Source: Ligula intestinalis (Eukaryota > Platyhelminthes > Cestoda > Diphyllobothriidea > Diphyllobothriidae). From it: DNA of 64,000 nt. Made by a program: the position numbers and the translations under genes. The notes beneath the pieces are model-generated. The model searched no databases and had not been told where the DNA came from. It saw only the letters and a program-made list of their open reading frames with translations. The first letter of the stretch is position 1, and each line of letters begins with the position of its first letter. This document shows, piece by piece, positions 54,170-64,000 of this stretch. The stretch spans positions 40,776,342-40,840,341 of the forward strand of contig JAYGXS010000003.1 of NCBI GenBank assembly GCA_036362985.1, in the 5' to 3' direction.

Positions 54170-55260
54170 TTGTCAATAATGGCGAAAGGTGGACCTTTAA
54201 GGGCCGTTCTGAAATGCTCAGCTCAGCACTTCAAAATCTGCAATTTATCCGTCGGAGCTGAGCAGCGGCTTGGCTTCTTTTTTACGGATACCATAAATGG
54301 CCTTGATGGAGCGAAGATGTCCTTCATATGCTTGAGGTCCGCTAAGACTGGTCCTACTGGATTGCCTTTAGCTACGCCGTCAGTCTGTCCATTGAACAGG
54401 AACTTTACATTCTTCGAGCATTGCTGTGGTAGTTCCCGTAGTTGGTCTGATTCCAGACGTGTTTAAACCGCATATTCACACATTATCTCAATAGTTTCAT
54501 CCAGTGGCACATTTTTGAACAGAGTTTGCATGTCAAGTAAGATCATGTACTTATTCTGCAAATTTTAATTCTCTAGCTCATCTACGAATGAAAAGGTATT
54601 TTTGGTAGTGTGAGCAGTATGGTGGCATCTGATTGGTTCAATCTGTTGGACTAACCACTGGGAAAGCTCACGCTGCGGTGGATTCCTCATTGATAAAATT
54701 GGTTTTAATGGTACTCCTGGTTTGTGCAATTTTTGTAACCCATATAACCTGGATATATATGAACCTAGAAGTCTAAGACAAGCAGCCGTATTCTCGTCTA
54801 TTACTTGTTTTTGAAGTAGCGGTTTAGTATTTTTCCCAGTACGGTCTTCCATTGCTTTCGTTTCTTCTTTCCCTTGAATTTCAGCATAGAATTTTCTGGG
54901 AGCACTTAGTACAGTATCCACCTTACTTAGGTAGTCAGCCTTGTCGAGAATTACAACGCCGATTACTTTATAGAGTCTCGAGACAGCGACTTCAGTGGTC
55001 TTACGTAGGTCATTTAGAGCCGCAAGGTTTTGCATAGTTAATGGCGAGCGCTAAGTAACCGGGAATATTCTAAACTGATAAGCGATTTCAACGAATTTCG
55101 TTGTCAGACATCTGACATTTCCTTTTGACTTCTGCCTCAGGTCGGATAACTGGTAAAATAAGTCTTCAAATTGGTCCTCAATCTCTGTCGGATATCCTTT
55201 TCTTCTGGATACGCGAAATTTAAGTCCTAAGGAGATGTCCTCGCCTTTCAATTAGTCAGT
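54170..55260 (-). pseudogene. PLE E, decayed Penelope-like RT
   Basis: The minus strand reads N-terminal Penelope blocks LGLKFRVSRRKGYPTEIE (55230), then VVILDKADYLSKVDTVLSAP, ACLRLLGSYISRLYGLQKLH, KPGVPLKPILSMRNPPQREL (55035-54640), then FKNVPLDETIEIM and a frameshifted DGVAKGNPVGPVLAD motif near 54370. The catalytic box and nuclease are absent. Several stops. It is a different PLE family from A, since RLYGLQKLHKPGVPLKPI is typical of the classical Penelope branch. Confidence 0.75.
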
Positions 55261-55467
55261 GCCAAATCTTCCATGTCAACAATGTAGTCATATGGGTTTA
55301 ATGGAAACAATTCGTCTATAAGTTGTTCGGCAAGTGACTTGATTAACTCAACCAACATATCGGGCTAACCGAGTCCATCGCATGCTTTGACTGGTCAAAT
55401 CGGCAACGAATTTGTGGGAGTGCGTGTTTTTATTTTCGGGATGTGGGGGGCAGGCCATCTCTTCTGA

Positions 55468-57138
55468 GGGTCTTCCTTACTTGGTGGCGAGAAGGGCGAG
55501 TCAGTATCAGTATCGAAATTTTTCCGATCAGTCTTAACAAAGGAAACGGCATACTATCACCCCACCGACGACACCGAAGCGGATACAGTAGTTGAGACTG
55601 TCCAATTCCCCGAGGCTGCTGTTCTTAAGGAACTCTTAAGTTTAAAAGAATCTAAGTCACCAGGTCCCGACAACGTACCAGCCAAGATTTTGAAGGAGCT
55701 CGCCAATGAGTTGGCCAAACCACTCTCTATGCTCTTCCAAACCTCCTTCGAAACCGGATGTCTACCAGTAGATTGGAAATCCGCGAGGATTACACCGCTA
55801 TACAAGGGGGGAAGCCGGGTCTCAGCGAATAACTACCGACCAGTCAGCCTTACTGCAATCTGTTGCAAAATCATGGAAAAAATTATCAAGCAACAACTTA
55901 TGCAGTTCCTGGAACAAAACCATCTGCTATCGGATGCTCAGCATGGTTTTCGTAGAGGTAGGTCCTGCGTTACAAACTTGCTCTACTGTTTAGAACGGTG
56001 GACTGAGGCAGTCGATAGTGGAAACTCAGTGCATGCTGTCTATATTGACTTCAAAAAGGCTTTCGATAGCGTGCCGCACCACCGCCTCCTCTATAAACTC
56101 AGCCGCATAGGAGTAAGGGGTAGGCTCCTTACGTGGATAAAAAGCTTCCTAATCGGTCGCTCGCAAACTGTCCACATCAGCGACAAACAGTCAGCCAAGG
56201 TTGAGGTTGAGACTGGTGTTCCCCAAGGCTCCGTTCTCGGCCCTATTTTGTTTGTTATCTACATCAACGACTGTGTCCGCGAACTGGATTGCGGCATCGC
56301 CATGTTTGCCAATGATATAAAACTTTGGAGCGTTATTCAAACTGCGGCTGACAAAGTGCACTTACAGGAAAATTTAAATAGACTTCAAAAATTGTCGGCG
56401 GACTGGCTCTTACCGTTCAATGAGAGCAAGTGCACCGCCATTCGAGTTGGCAAATCCGGTTCTTCAAACGGCACGGCTTACCGACTGAATGACATACCAT
56501 TGAAGGAAGTGAACGCCCAGAAAGACTTAAGAGTCTGGATCAGGCCCTCGCTTAAACCCTCCCTGGATTGCACAAAGGTAGCCAAGTCCGCAATGTCGAT
56601 CCTATACCTCTTCAAACGGGCTTTTTCTACCTTCAATGAAGAGTGCTTCACAAAAGTCTTCGGAACCTTCGTACGACCGCACCTAGAATCTGCTATTCAA
56701 GCTTGGAGACCCTGGGCCAGGAAAAACATCAAAATCCTGGAAAAAGTGCAACGGCGCGCAACCAAACTTGTTATGGGGCAGGGCTCACAGCCTTATGAAA
56801 CACGGCTGTCGAATCTCAACCTCTTCCCATTGCGCTACAGGCAGCTTCGGGGGGACCTGATACTAGCATTCCGCGTATTACGTCTTCAAGACTGCTGTCT
56901 TATATCAGGGGATTTTTTCGAATTAGCAACGACCACGAATCTGAGGGGTCATCCCCTCAAATTAAAGGTGACAGGGGCCAGGCTGGACGCTCGGAAACAC
57001 TTCTTTTCAAAAAGGGTGGTCGGAGCGTGGAATGCGCTTCCTCAGGACGTTGTTATGTCGGAATCGCTAGAGGGTTTTAAGCAAAAACTGGATCGATATA
57101 GCAGTGCACGATGGACCGGAACTGACAATTTGCAATAG
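55468..57138 (+). CDS. LINE H reverse transcriptase, near-complete but catalytically altered
   Basis: The frame is open from 55468 to the TAG at 57138 (about 556 codons); the first Met at 55690 lies inside conserved sequence and is not a true start. It reads LKESKSPGPDNVPAKILKEL, NYRPVSLTAICCKIMEKIIK, QHGFRRGRSCVTNLL, AVYIDFKKAFDSVPHHR (motif A intact), VPQGSVLGPILFVIYIND, then FANDIKLW where FADD is usual: the first Asp of the catalytic pair is Asn. Thumb and C-terminal region (NLRGHPLKLKVTGARLD) are complete. One point change thus inactivates an otherwise open frame. Confidence 0.88.
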   Translation, partial: GSSLLGGEKGESVSVSKFFRSVLTKETAYYHPTDDTEADTVVETVQFPEAAVLKELLSLKESKSPGPDNVPAKILKELANELAKPLSMLFQTSFETGCLPVDWKSARITPLYKGGSRVSANNYRPVSLTAICCKIMEKIIKQQLMQFLEQNHLLSDAQHGFRRGRSCVTNLLYCLERWTEAVDSGNSVHAVYIDFKKAFDSVPHHRLLYKLSRIGVRGRLLTWIKSFLIGRSQTVHISDKQSAKVEVETGVPQGSVLGPILFVIYINDCVRELDCGIAMFANDIKLWSVIQTAADKVHLQENLNRLQKLSADWLLPFNESKCTAIRVGKSGSSNGTAYRLNDIPLKEVNAQKDLRVWIRPSLKPSLDCTKVAKSAMSILYLFKRAFSTFNEECFTKVFGTFVRPHLESAIQAWRPWARKNIKILEKVQRRATKLVMGQGSQPYETRLSNLNLFPLRYRQLRGDLILAFRVLRLQDCCLISGDFFELATTTNLRGHPLKLKVTGARLDARKHFFSKRVVGAWNALPQDVVMSESLEGFKQKLDRYSSARWTGTDNLQ

Positions 57139-57528
57139 CAATAATGCTACTTCCAATTTTTCAGTAGTATTAGTTTTTATATCCATTCACGTTTGCTATT
57201 TATAACGCCCTCCCACACATAGCCTCATGCGAAGGTCTCCGCGGTCTACCCTACTTGGCTATCTGCGTACCGTGATTACCCGCTGGCGATCTTATCAGCC
57301 AGACCTGACGGCCTAAACAGTCACCCTTGGTTCGACCCAAAGCGGACTGTCGACGATCTGGACGGATGCCTCTGTTTTTCCATTTCCGTTGGCGGAGTCT
57401 GCCATCAGCACGGAAAAATCAGGACGTGGCTTCCACACGGTGATGATCCTGGGAACCTTTGCAATGCCCTCCCCCCAGTGGGAACCCCCTTTTTTCTCCT
57501 AAATCCCACGCATTACCCCCACAAGGGC

Positions 57529-57572
57529 GACAGTTTTTCTCCTAAAAATCCCTGAGGAGTTTTTTCACTGTC
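57529..57572 (+). other. 3'-UTR hairpin of LINE H, short form
   Basis: GACAG (57529-57533) pairs with CTGTC (57568-57572) and CTCCT (57539-57543) with AGGAG (57555-57559). Compared with LINE A (GGCAG/CTGCC) the outer helix has a compensating A-T for G-C change. The inner helix is missing. Confidence 0.72.
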
Positions 57573-57702
57573 TGCTCCTATTTTCATCCTATGACTCAGG
57601 ACAACTGGCCTCGCCAACAGTCTAAGCAACAAATTTTTTGCTACCACTGCACATATGTACAAATAGGGCACTCAAAGGAATTTTTCCTACATACCCTCAA
57701 TA

Positions 57703-57726
57703 TACTGATACTGATACTGATACTGA
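57703..57726 (+). repeat. TACTGA tandem tail of LINE H
   Basis: Four TACTGA units at the element's 3' end. LINE J ends in a similar TACTGACTGACTGA. Confidence 0.85.
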
Positions 57727-57739
57727 TCGTAAGAATTCT

Positions 57740-60700
57740 TGTCTAATGCTTCCTTGGATAATTTTCTATCTTACTTGGCCCAGCTGATCTAGAGACTTGA
57801 CAAGAGGGCCCGGGAGGATCTTTGGCAGATAACTGAAGCATTTTTTGCGGAGGCCGCTGCAATACAGCGAGGAAAACCAGAATTATATAATCCGCTTCAT
57901 TACATGATCAGACGCGCAATGCCGTGGTAGGGCTTGATAAAAAACGTAAATCCATTCTCTCACCCGTCTTTTCACGCTCTTCTTCCTTCCCTGTATGGCC
58001 GACAGCTGCCCTGTCCGTTGCCCCCACCACCATTTAATCCTGCTCAGTAGGCTTTTACTGTAACCCAAAACGCTTTGTTTCGATAACTGCCTCCCCTCCT
58101 CTTCTCCCTCATCATGCGCACCAGCATCTAAGACCAACAGCTCAGGCTTTATTTAGCTATCAAGGTTCAGCCCTCTAGGTCGATACTTAATTGGACAGTT
58201 CATTTTATCGTATTAATAGACTATGGTGGTATGCAACTGAATAAGAAGTCACGAGATTAGCTGACGTCATTAAATCCTGCCGACCTCATTGCCTTTGCTT
58301 TATTCGAAAATGAAGTTTTCCCAGTAAAATACAATTGTTCGCATTTGAAACAGTCATCAAGAGGCCATACAAGTCTTCGTAAAATGTGTACCTTATCTCG
58401 TCGGTGCTGGTCATTGGGGAAGTGTTGTTGTTGACAAAGCTGGCGAAATTAGCTTCCCAAAGAGGCCGGCGCAGAGTTATGAAACGATAATTGATGCCTG
58501 AAACCGACAGGACAGTCGTTCTAAATTGTCGTTTTAGGTGTTTAAGGCGATGTCAGTGTCGCGTCTATCGGCCTCTGGGCAGCTGCTCCAGAAGACGGTG
58601 CAGCCGGTACTTGCATCTTCTAGTTGCCTATGGAGGATGGGCGCCCGCGGATGGCAACGACATTTAACTTTTTGCGTTCCATGCCATGATCAACTAGCAC
58701 CATACTTCTTTTCGGGCGATGGCTCCGCATATTGTCTACGAGCCACATTTAGCTTGTCAATCAAGTGATCCCATTTTTTTCGAGCACCATTTATATCCTA
58801 TTTGCCTGCGATGGAGGAAATCATGCTAGCCTCAACTATGGCTGATTAGACATCCCAGAAAGCTAACGAATTCTACTTTTAGTCATTGCGTTGTTTATTG
58901 GAAGAGCCACCCAAGTTAGCTTGGACTGGCAAGAGAATTGAATTTCGCTCTTTCGTAGAACATTTTAAATTGGAAAGATGGAGGAGGAAGGGAAGGATTG
59001 GAAAGGGGAGTATAATTACCCGGTATGGGAAGACTGTCAGCACCGAATGCCCTCATCTGTTTTAGCCCATCGGTTGAGAATGTTACCGGGGCGTCGGCGT
59101 TAGGCAGTGCCTAGCTTCTGAGAGCCACAGCCGAAGGTCTGTTGCTCTTAGGAGCACCACTTAACGACCAGGTGGAGCACCACTTAATGACCAGGTGGAG
59201 CACCCACCGTTTGTACAAGGCAAGTGGTGCGACCTATTGCATCTAAAGGGCGTGTCACTTAAAGGTACACCAATACATTTCCGGCCCACTGCACTAATAA
59301 GACGTTCGTAACGTGGCCTTTTCCGCAATCTGAGTGTGTGAACGCAGATTTGCAGTCCAATAATGAAGCATTTGGTTCGGCTATCCTTGTTATAAGAGAT
59401 TTAAGGTAATTTACCTTGGTTATAACCGAAAACACCTTCCGAATGATATCTGTACTGTTATGCCTTATCAGACCAATAAAATTGCTCCCGAAAGCTGTGA
59501 TTGACACACGGCAGATGCGTCAGGCAGCAAAAAAAATGGGCGAAACACGTGCGCGGGAAACGAGAACCGCGCAGTCTGCGATATTCTTCATCCAAACGAT
59601 CAGCGATGGGAATTATTCCTCATCCTTTGGGGCTCTTCCCCAAGTCCCCTTTAAAACGATGCGCCTCCCGTACGTATTGGAGGTGCGCAGTAATGGCACT
59701 CTGTTTGTCGGCCAATCGCGGTTATCTAAACCAACCAATCAACTTCAAGGCCGACCCAGGCATGGCTTCGCTCGAGGCGACATAACAATTCCCCCACTCT
59801 CAATCGGAAAGCCGGCTCTCATGGCGCTGGACATCTGTCTCGTCTATTTGTCAACTTTTTACAACCTGTTCTACATTATTTCTGTACAGAATAAAATACT
59901 CTATTAATTGGCGTCCAATTTTTTCTCTTCCTATTCGGGATCGGGATTGGTCTTAGTTGCTTAGGTGTCTCTATGGTTTAGGCTCCTGTGGCGGACTTTT
60001 TCCAGGTTGGAATTAGGTTCCGGCAGGTTGGTTTTGGACCGGGACAACTGCATTGGTTACAGGATGTTACTTGGCGCGCGCAGGGCTTATTCAAGGAACC
60101 TGCTTTCCATAGTCAATGCTGACACCAGTATGCGCTACAGTAATAACATTTTATAGCAAATTTATATGGAGATTTGGCTGTAGGTTTTAATGTTCACACG
60201 ATTGTTCGTATCCATCAGATGTTCCAGGATGAGATTGCGTGTGATCTCGGTTCAAAAACCGGGCTGCGACGCTCCTGCGACAGACCAGAACGGACTCCGT
60301 TGAGTCCGCGCGAGAGCCTAACGCGTGCCACGCATGCATGCCACGTCAACCACTGCACTCAGTTGCATCTCCAGTCGAAATGTAGGCTCGAACAGGCTTC
60401 CGGAGCGAGGATGAAAGAAATGGGTACGTGATCGATATTGAGTCATCATATAGCATGAAAGTGCAGTACATTGCTCACTTTAATAAATCAGACGCGCCAG
60501 AACGATAATGACACTCCAAAAGCTACGATTGTGAAGATGACTGTTTTAAAGGATCACTCAGTCCTGTACAGGGCTGAGGGTCAGATTACAATTACATATT
60601 GCTGTGGTCTCTTCGGAACACCCTTACGTAAGCTCCGAAACCCATCTTTTTAGGCCCGTTTAATGTAAAATTTAGCCAAAAGGTCATATGTAGCACGCAC

Positions 60701-61055
60701 AGACGCTGTGTCCACAACTGCCACTAAACCTGCCTGTTCGACCATTTTAACTTCCTCTTTCCATCGAGACATGGCGTGAACTCCGCAAAGGCATGTCGCC
60801 ACTTCTTTCTCCGGAAATGGTGATGGACATTGATGCTTGTTATGTTCGAACTATCGTAAATCCTCGACTCCCTTCACGAGCACTGTCGATGGGTGACCTG
60901 TTACTATTTTTTATATATATACCAGGATCCACCGGAGAAATAAGGCAACGTTGAAATGTCTGGGGTGTAAACTTGTTTTTGAGATTCCCAGAGAACTGCT
61001 ATTTGAGAAGTTTTTTCTGAAATTTATTAATGTTATATATTTGTTATTATTATTG
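57740..61055. other. Unassigned stretch
   Basis: About 3.3 kb without a recognisable gene, domain or repeat family; the open frames present (longest about 160 codons at 59416-59907) show no motif or family resemblance. Confidence 0.5.
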
Positions 61056-61059
61056 TTGA

Positions 61060-61195
61060 CTAACCATCGAACTTCAGGGCTCGCCGCCTCTGGGGTTGGG
61101 TGTGGTCGGTGGATGATGGCTAATAAGATAGGAATGGCCATTCCAGCCTCACTTATCTTTGCCATTAATGTACTTCTGCCTATAATATTCTAGAC
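61060..61195 (+). mobile_element. SINE S, body copy
   Basis: CTGGGGTTGGGTGTGG...GATGGCTAATAAG...CATTCCAGCCTCACTTATCT matches the body of the copy at 61319-61500 a short distance downstream. The tRNA-like head is not recognisable here. Confidence 0.55.
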
Positions 61196-61318
61196 ATAGA
61201 GTGGCTTTTGTTTGGGCTTGACAGCGAGCTTCAAGGCACAACGGAATGAGTGAGTTCCGAAACCGTTCGCTAAACGCCTATCTACTATTATATATATTCC
61301 TGAACGAAATCTTCAAGG

Positions 61319-61500
61319 CAACGAGCCCGTGACGCAGTAGTTAGGGCGTTGGACTTCTGACTAACATGGTCGCGGATTCGAGCTTTGGGGTCGCCACCCC
61401 TGGGGTTCGATATAGCTGGCTAATGGTGGCTAACAACCCAGAACTCGTCATTCCAGTCTCTCTAGTTTTTGTCAGTAATGTAGTTCTACTTTTTAAATTC
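61319..61500 (+). mobile_element. SINE S, tRNA-headed copy
   Basis: The head AACGAGCCCGTGACGCAGTA...GTTGGACTTCTGACTAA... GCGGATTCGAGC has box A- and box B-like segments about 40 bases apart. The body CTGGCTAATGGTGGCTAACA...CAGTCTCTCTAGTTTTTGTCA matches 49206-49540 reversed. Confidence 0.7.
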
Positions 61501-62017
61501 CATTTTTTTCACGTGTTGCCCTGCAAATGTACATTTATTGAGAGAATTGCCTTCGGTTACAAGTGTCTTGTTTCCGCAGGGTCTATGAACAATCTCCAAT
61601 AAGAAATGCATCTGGATAAAGGCTCCTACGAAGCATCTGCTGAACCTCACTTAACTCTACCGAAAGAGTAGTTGAGTGAAATGCGTCCTATCCCAGCCGA
61701 CCCAAACGTCAATTGACTTGCATTTCGAACAAATCTGTATACTTAATAAAAGTGAGTTGTCTGTCTGTCTGTGTCTTCGTTATCATTGGTCGAAGGGGTC
61801 ACCTCTAAAAAGCCTTCTGCGCCTTCGACGCGCGTGTGGCACTGGCATGCGCGTGTGTGTGTCTCTACTGTCCGAGCGTCTGACTGCTTTCATTATTTGG
61901 GCGTCTCATTTTCGTGCGCGTGATTATTTAGCGATCATGTCGCTGTCGCCGCGAATGACACCCGACGTGACAGGCGGATGTGAGCACGGCACGGGGGTTG
62001 GGTGGGGGTGGGGAAGG

Positions 62018-62101
62018 GGTCGTCGCGTCCAGGTCATCGCGTCCAGGTCGTCACGTCCAGGTCGTCACATCCAGGTCGTCGCGTCCAGGTCGTCGCGGCC
62101 G
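62018..62101 (+). repeat. 14-base minisatellite in Helitron leader
   Basis: Six units of GGTCGTCGCGTCCA, with single changes in some units. Confidence 0.9.
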
Positions 62102-62320
62102 CTTGAAACGTCACCCCCCTCCTCCCGCCTCTAATGCAGCAAGGGCTACAACGGTGTTTGCGTAGCTGTTTAATACTCACTGACGTAAACCCCCTTTCCG
62201 CTTGGACCCACACACACATGTACTTGCTGCTTGAAACGGCACCCTCCCGCCTCCCCCCGCTCTTAATGCAGCAAGGGCTAAAACGGCTGCCTGTACAGCT
62301 GTTTCAAAGTCAGTGACCGT
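62101..62320 (+). repeat. Duplicated block in Helitron leader
   Basis: GCTTGAAACGTCACCC...ATGCAGCAAGGGCTACAACG (62101-62186) recurs as GCTTGAAACGGCACCC...ATGCAGCAAGGGCTAAAACG (62230-62320). A weaker third start lies near 62381. Confidence 0.78.
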
Positions 62321-62546
62321 ACATCACTTGGTCTGCTACCGCTTGCTCCCCCCATACTTACGTTTAGGCAGTCGCAGCTCCTTGAAACACCACCTCCTCT
62401 CCACGGTTATGCGCCTGCCTGCCACGCACTGGGCTCATAGTCCGGCTGACCCAATCAAACTGAATTTCGGCTAGCTTTTAGTTTAGCTTGAATGGCCTGC
62501 CATACAAAGGCGTTCGCTTTAGTTCTAATCCTCAAAAACTACCATT

Positions 62547-64000
62547 ATGGACAACAGTAACACTGGCAGAGATGTTATGAACACAAGCACCATGACCAAT
62601 GATGATGGGCCTGCTACTGAAGGTAACGTTGCAAATTCGTTGTTCTCCTGCCCTACCTTTTTTGTTCAAAATAATAATCTATTTGCAGGTGCTACCTTAT
62701 TAGAAAGCACAGGAGGTAGAGCAGCCGCGAGAAGACAAGTTCGGGCAAAGGAGCAGAAGAGACTTGCCAGTGCTAATAGGCGTTCGTGAGAAACACAAGA
62801 AGAAAGACGGCTTCGACTGGAGACTGATGCCATTCGTCAGCGATACCGACGCTCCCAGGAAACCGAGGATCAAATGCTTCAAAGAAGACACGAGGATACT
62901 ATTCGCCATCAAAATAGCCGCTCCCAAGAAACCGAAGTCCAAACTATTCAGCGAAGGACCCTAGATACGGCAAGACATTCGCAACGTCGGCAAAAAATAT
63001 TACCTACACGTAGAAGTGCGCGTCTGGTTATGCTAGCACCCCAAAGAGTTCCCCAACGCCAAGCCAATGCTGAAAACTTAAGTTTGCAGCAAATTCAAAT
63101 ACGGTATGACGGCTCTGGTCCGTTGGTTGCTTCCCTTAATGCTCAGATTTTGAACAGAGCCTCCCTCAATTACAACCCAAGTCTTACTTATGCGGGAGAT
63201 GCGAATGTTCCCGTTGGGAAGATGGCGGAAGTTTTTGGTCATTGTCAGGCGAACAAATGGACTGGTGAAACAAACGGCATGTGCTGTTCTAACGGAAAGG
63301 TTTTACTAAATAACTTCCCTCAACCGCCGGAACTACTTCAAACACTTCTTGCTGGTGATACCAGCGACTCCAAACATTTTCTTTCAAACATTAGACAATA
63401 AAACGGGGCGTTTCAAATGACCTCTTTTGGTGCCAACATTGTTCATGAGGTTGGATTGATGCCAACCTTCAAGGTGGAAGGTCACGTTTGTCACCGGATT
63501 GGATCGTTACTGCCTCCTCCTGATGGTGAGCCAAAATTTCTACAAATATACTTCGTAGAAGATATCAACCAGCAAGCTCAAAGCCGATCCCGAGCGAACC
63601 CTGGCATGAAGCTTCATATAATACTGTCCCTTCAAGAAAATCTACACCAACGCAACAGTTACGTAAACCGTTTCAAGTGCGCCTTGGAGATGCATGCTTC
63701 CCTTGATTTCGCCATTGTCATAGATGCCGATTAATGCCCCCGCGGAGAACATCAACGGAGATTTAATACTCCCGCATGCAACGAGGTGGCCACTATAATG
63801 TCGGATACGCAGCATGGCAACAGGAATAGTCTTGAGGAGGAGAGATGATAGACTTCAGAGTATAGATGAGACACATGGCTCATACGACGCACTGCAATAC
63901 CCTCTCATCCATGTTAATGGCGAAGATGGTAACCATTTCGGCATACCACAAACTGGCACCAATAAAACAGACAGTCCTTAAGTTTCTACTCATATCACTT
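62547..64000 (+). pseudogene. Helitron Rep/helicase N-terminal region, with in-frame stops
   Basis: One frame (codons at 62547, 62874 and 63417 are all in phase) runs 62547-63735, interrupted only by TGA at 62787, TAA at 63399 and TAA at 63732. It begins MDNSNTGRDVMNTST, has an Arg/Gln-rich repeated region (RRLRLETDAIRQRY...RHEDTIRHQNSRSQETE), then the Helitron N-terminal domain: GKMAEVFGHCQANKWTGET, GMCCSNGKVLLNNFPQPPEL, LQIYFVEDINQQAQSR. A frameshift near 63835 restores RRRDDRLQSIDETHGSYDAL and QYPLIHVNGEDGNHFGIPQ. The Rep nuclease and helicase would follow outside the window. Confidence 0.82.

Larger units (their letters stand above)
55468..57726 (+). mobile_element. LINE H, CR1/Jockey-group non-LTR element, 5'-truncated
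   Basis: A long open RT frame, a short 3' UTR with a small version of the LINE hairpin, and a TACTGA tandem tail (57703-57726). Its C-terminal region and 3' end match LINE J. It begins within the connector upstream of the RT. Confidence 0.88.
61734..64000 (+). mobile_element. Helitron, 5' part (runs off the right edge)
   Basis: The TCTGTATACTTAATAAAAG start followed by GTCTGTCTGTCTG resembles known Helitron 5' ends, which begin with TC. A leader of about 800 bases contains a 14-base minisatellite and a duplicated block. The coding part with the Helitron N-terminal domain starts at 62547. The helicase part lies beyond the window. The 5' boundary is an inference. Confidence 0.68.

Noticed and set aside
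54135..54170. TTTGGGGATCC as a primer-binding site of a tandem gypsy B copy
   Set aside because: No second gypsy body follows; the next sequence is PLE E on the other strand, so there is no support for a tandem element.
59416..59907. Plus-strand frame of 163 codons
   Set aside because: No motif, no repeat or codon pattern, and no splice context; compatible with chance in this composition.
62018..62101. Regular 14-base repeats as a possible CRISPR array
   Set aside because: Units are contiguous with no spacers, and the DNA is eukaryotic; it is a minisatellite.

Overview
The window is eukaryotic, intron-bearing nuclear DNA that is dominated by retroelements. Abundant Penelope-like elements with GIY-YIG domains, Ty3/gypsy elements, CR1/Jockey-type LINEs, tRNA-derived SINEs and a Helitron fit an invertebrate genome. 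A flatworm, perhaps a tapeworm, is my best guess, but that is an inference and not a demonstrated assignment. There are no bacterial features, no rRNA and no CRISPR.

Layout: 1-1750 is a LINE (A1) with an open RT frame running off the left edge, abutting a minus-strand gypsy relic (1751-3775). 3825-9155 holds two Penelope-like elements (PLE B and A) whose 3' tails are duplicated in inverted orientation, an old solo LTR, and a roughly 580-bp palindrome carrying two tRNA-like heads. 9240-12517 is a mosaic of PLE and LINE fragments. 12520-17410 is a gypsy element (A) with both LTRs and a nested LINE fragment. 17411-18859 is an inverted, decayed copy of an exon/intron segment of the host gene found further right, split by a LINE insertion. 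19741-21385 is a second near-identical LINE A copy. 21900-29100 contains dispersed repeats, an unidentified coding-like stretch, a LINE 3' end, a gypsy relic (C) and a LINE relic. 29520-36685 holds a LINE (E) and a two-LTR gypsy (D) with an internal pol deletion. About 38403-47875 is the one convincing host gene: five plus-strand exons whose splice phases all match. 49206-55260 has a SINE, a gypsy 3' half (B) and a decayed PLE. 55468-57726 is a LINE (H). 61060-61500 carries two SINE copies, and 61734 to the end is the 5' part of a Helitron.

The host gene encodes about 1,100 residues after splicing of the recognised exons: a coiled coil, then Ser/Arg-rich, Pro-rich, acidic and basic low-complexity regions. 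I could not assign it to a family.

The most interesting signals are as follows. A 3'-UTR hairpin is shared by several LINE copies, with compensating base changes and a conserved loop. PLE tails are inverted in the same way in two different families and carry a hammerhead-like core motif. Gypsy D has good LTRs but an in-frame RT-to-integrase deletion. A segmental copy of a host exon has a dateable nested LINE. Many RT copies have lost a catalytic aspartate.
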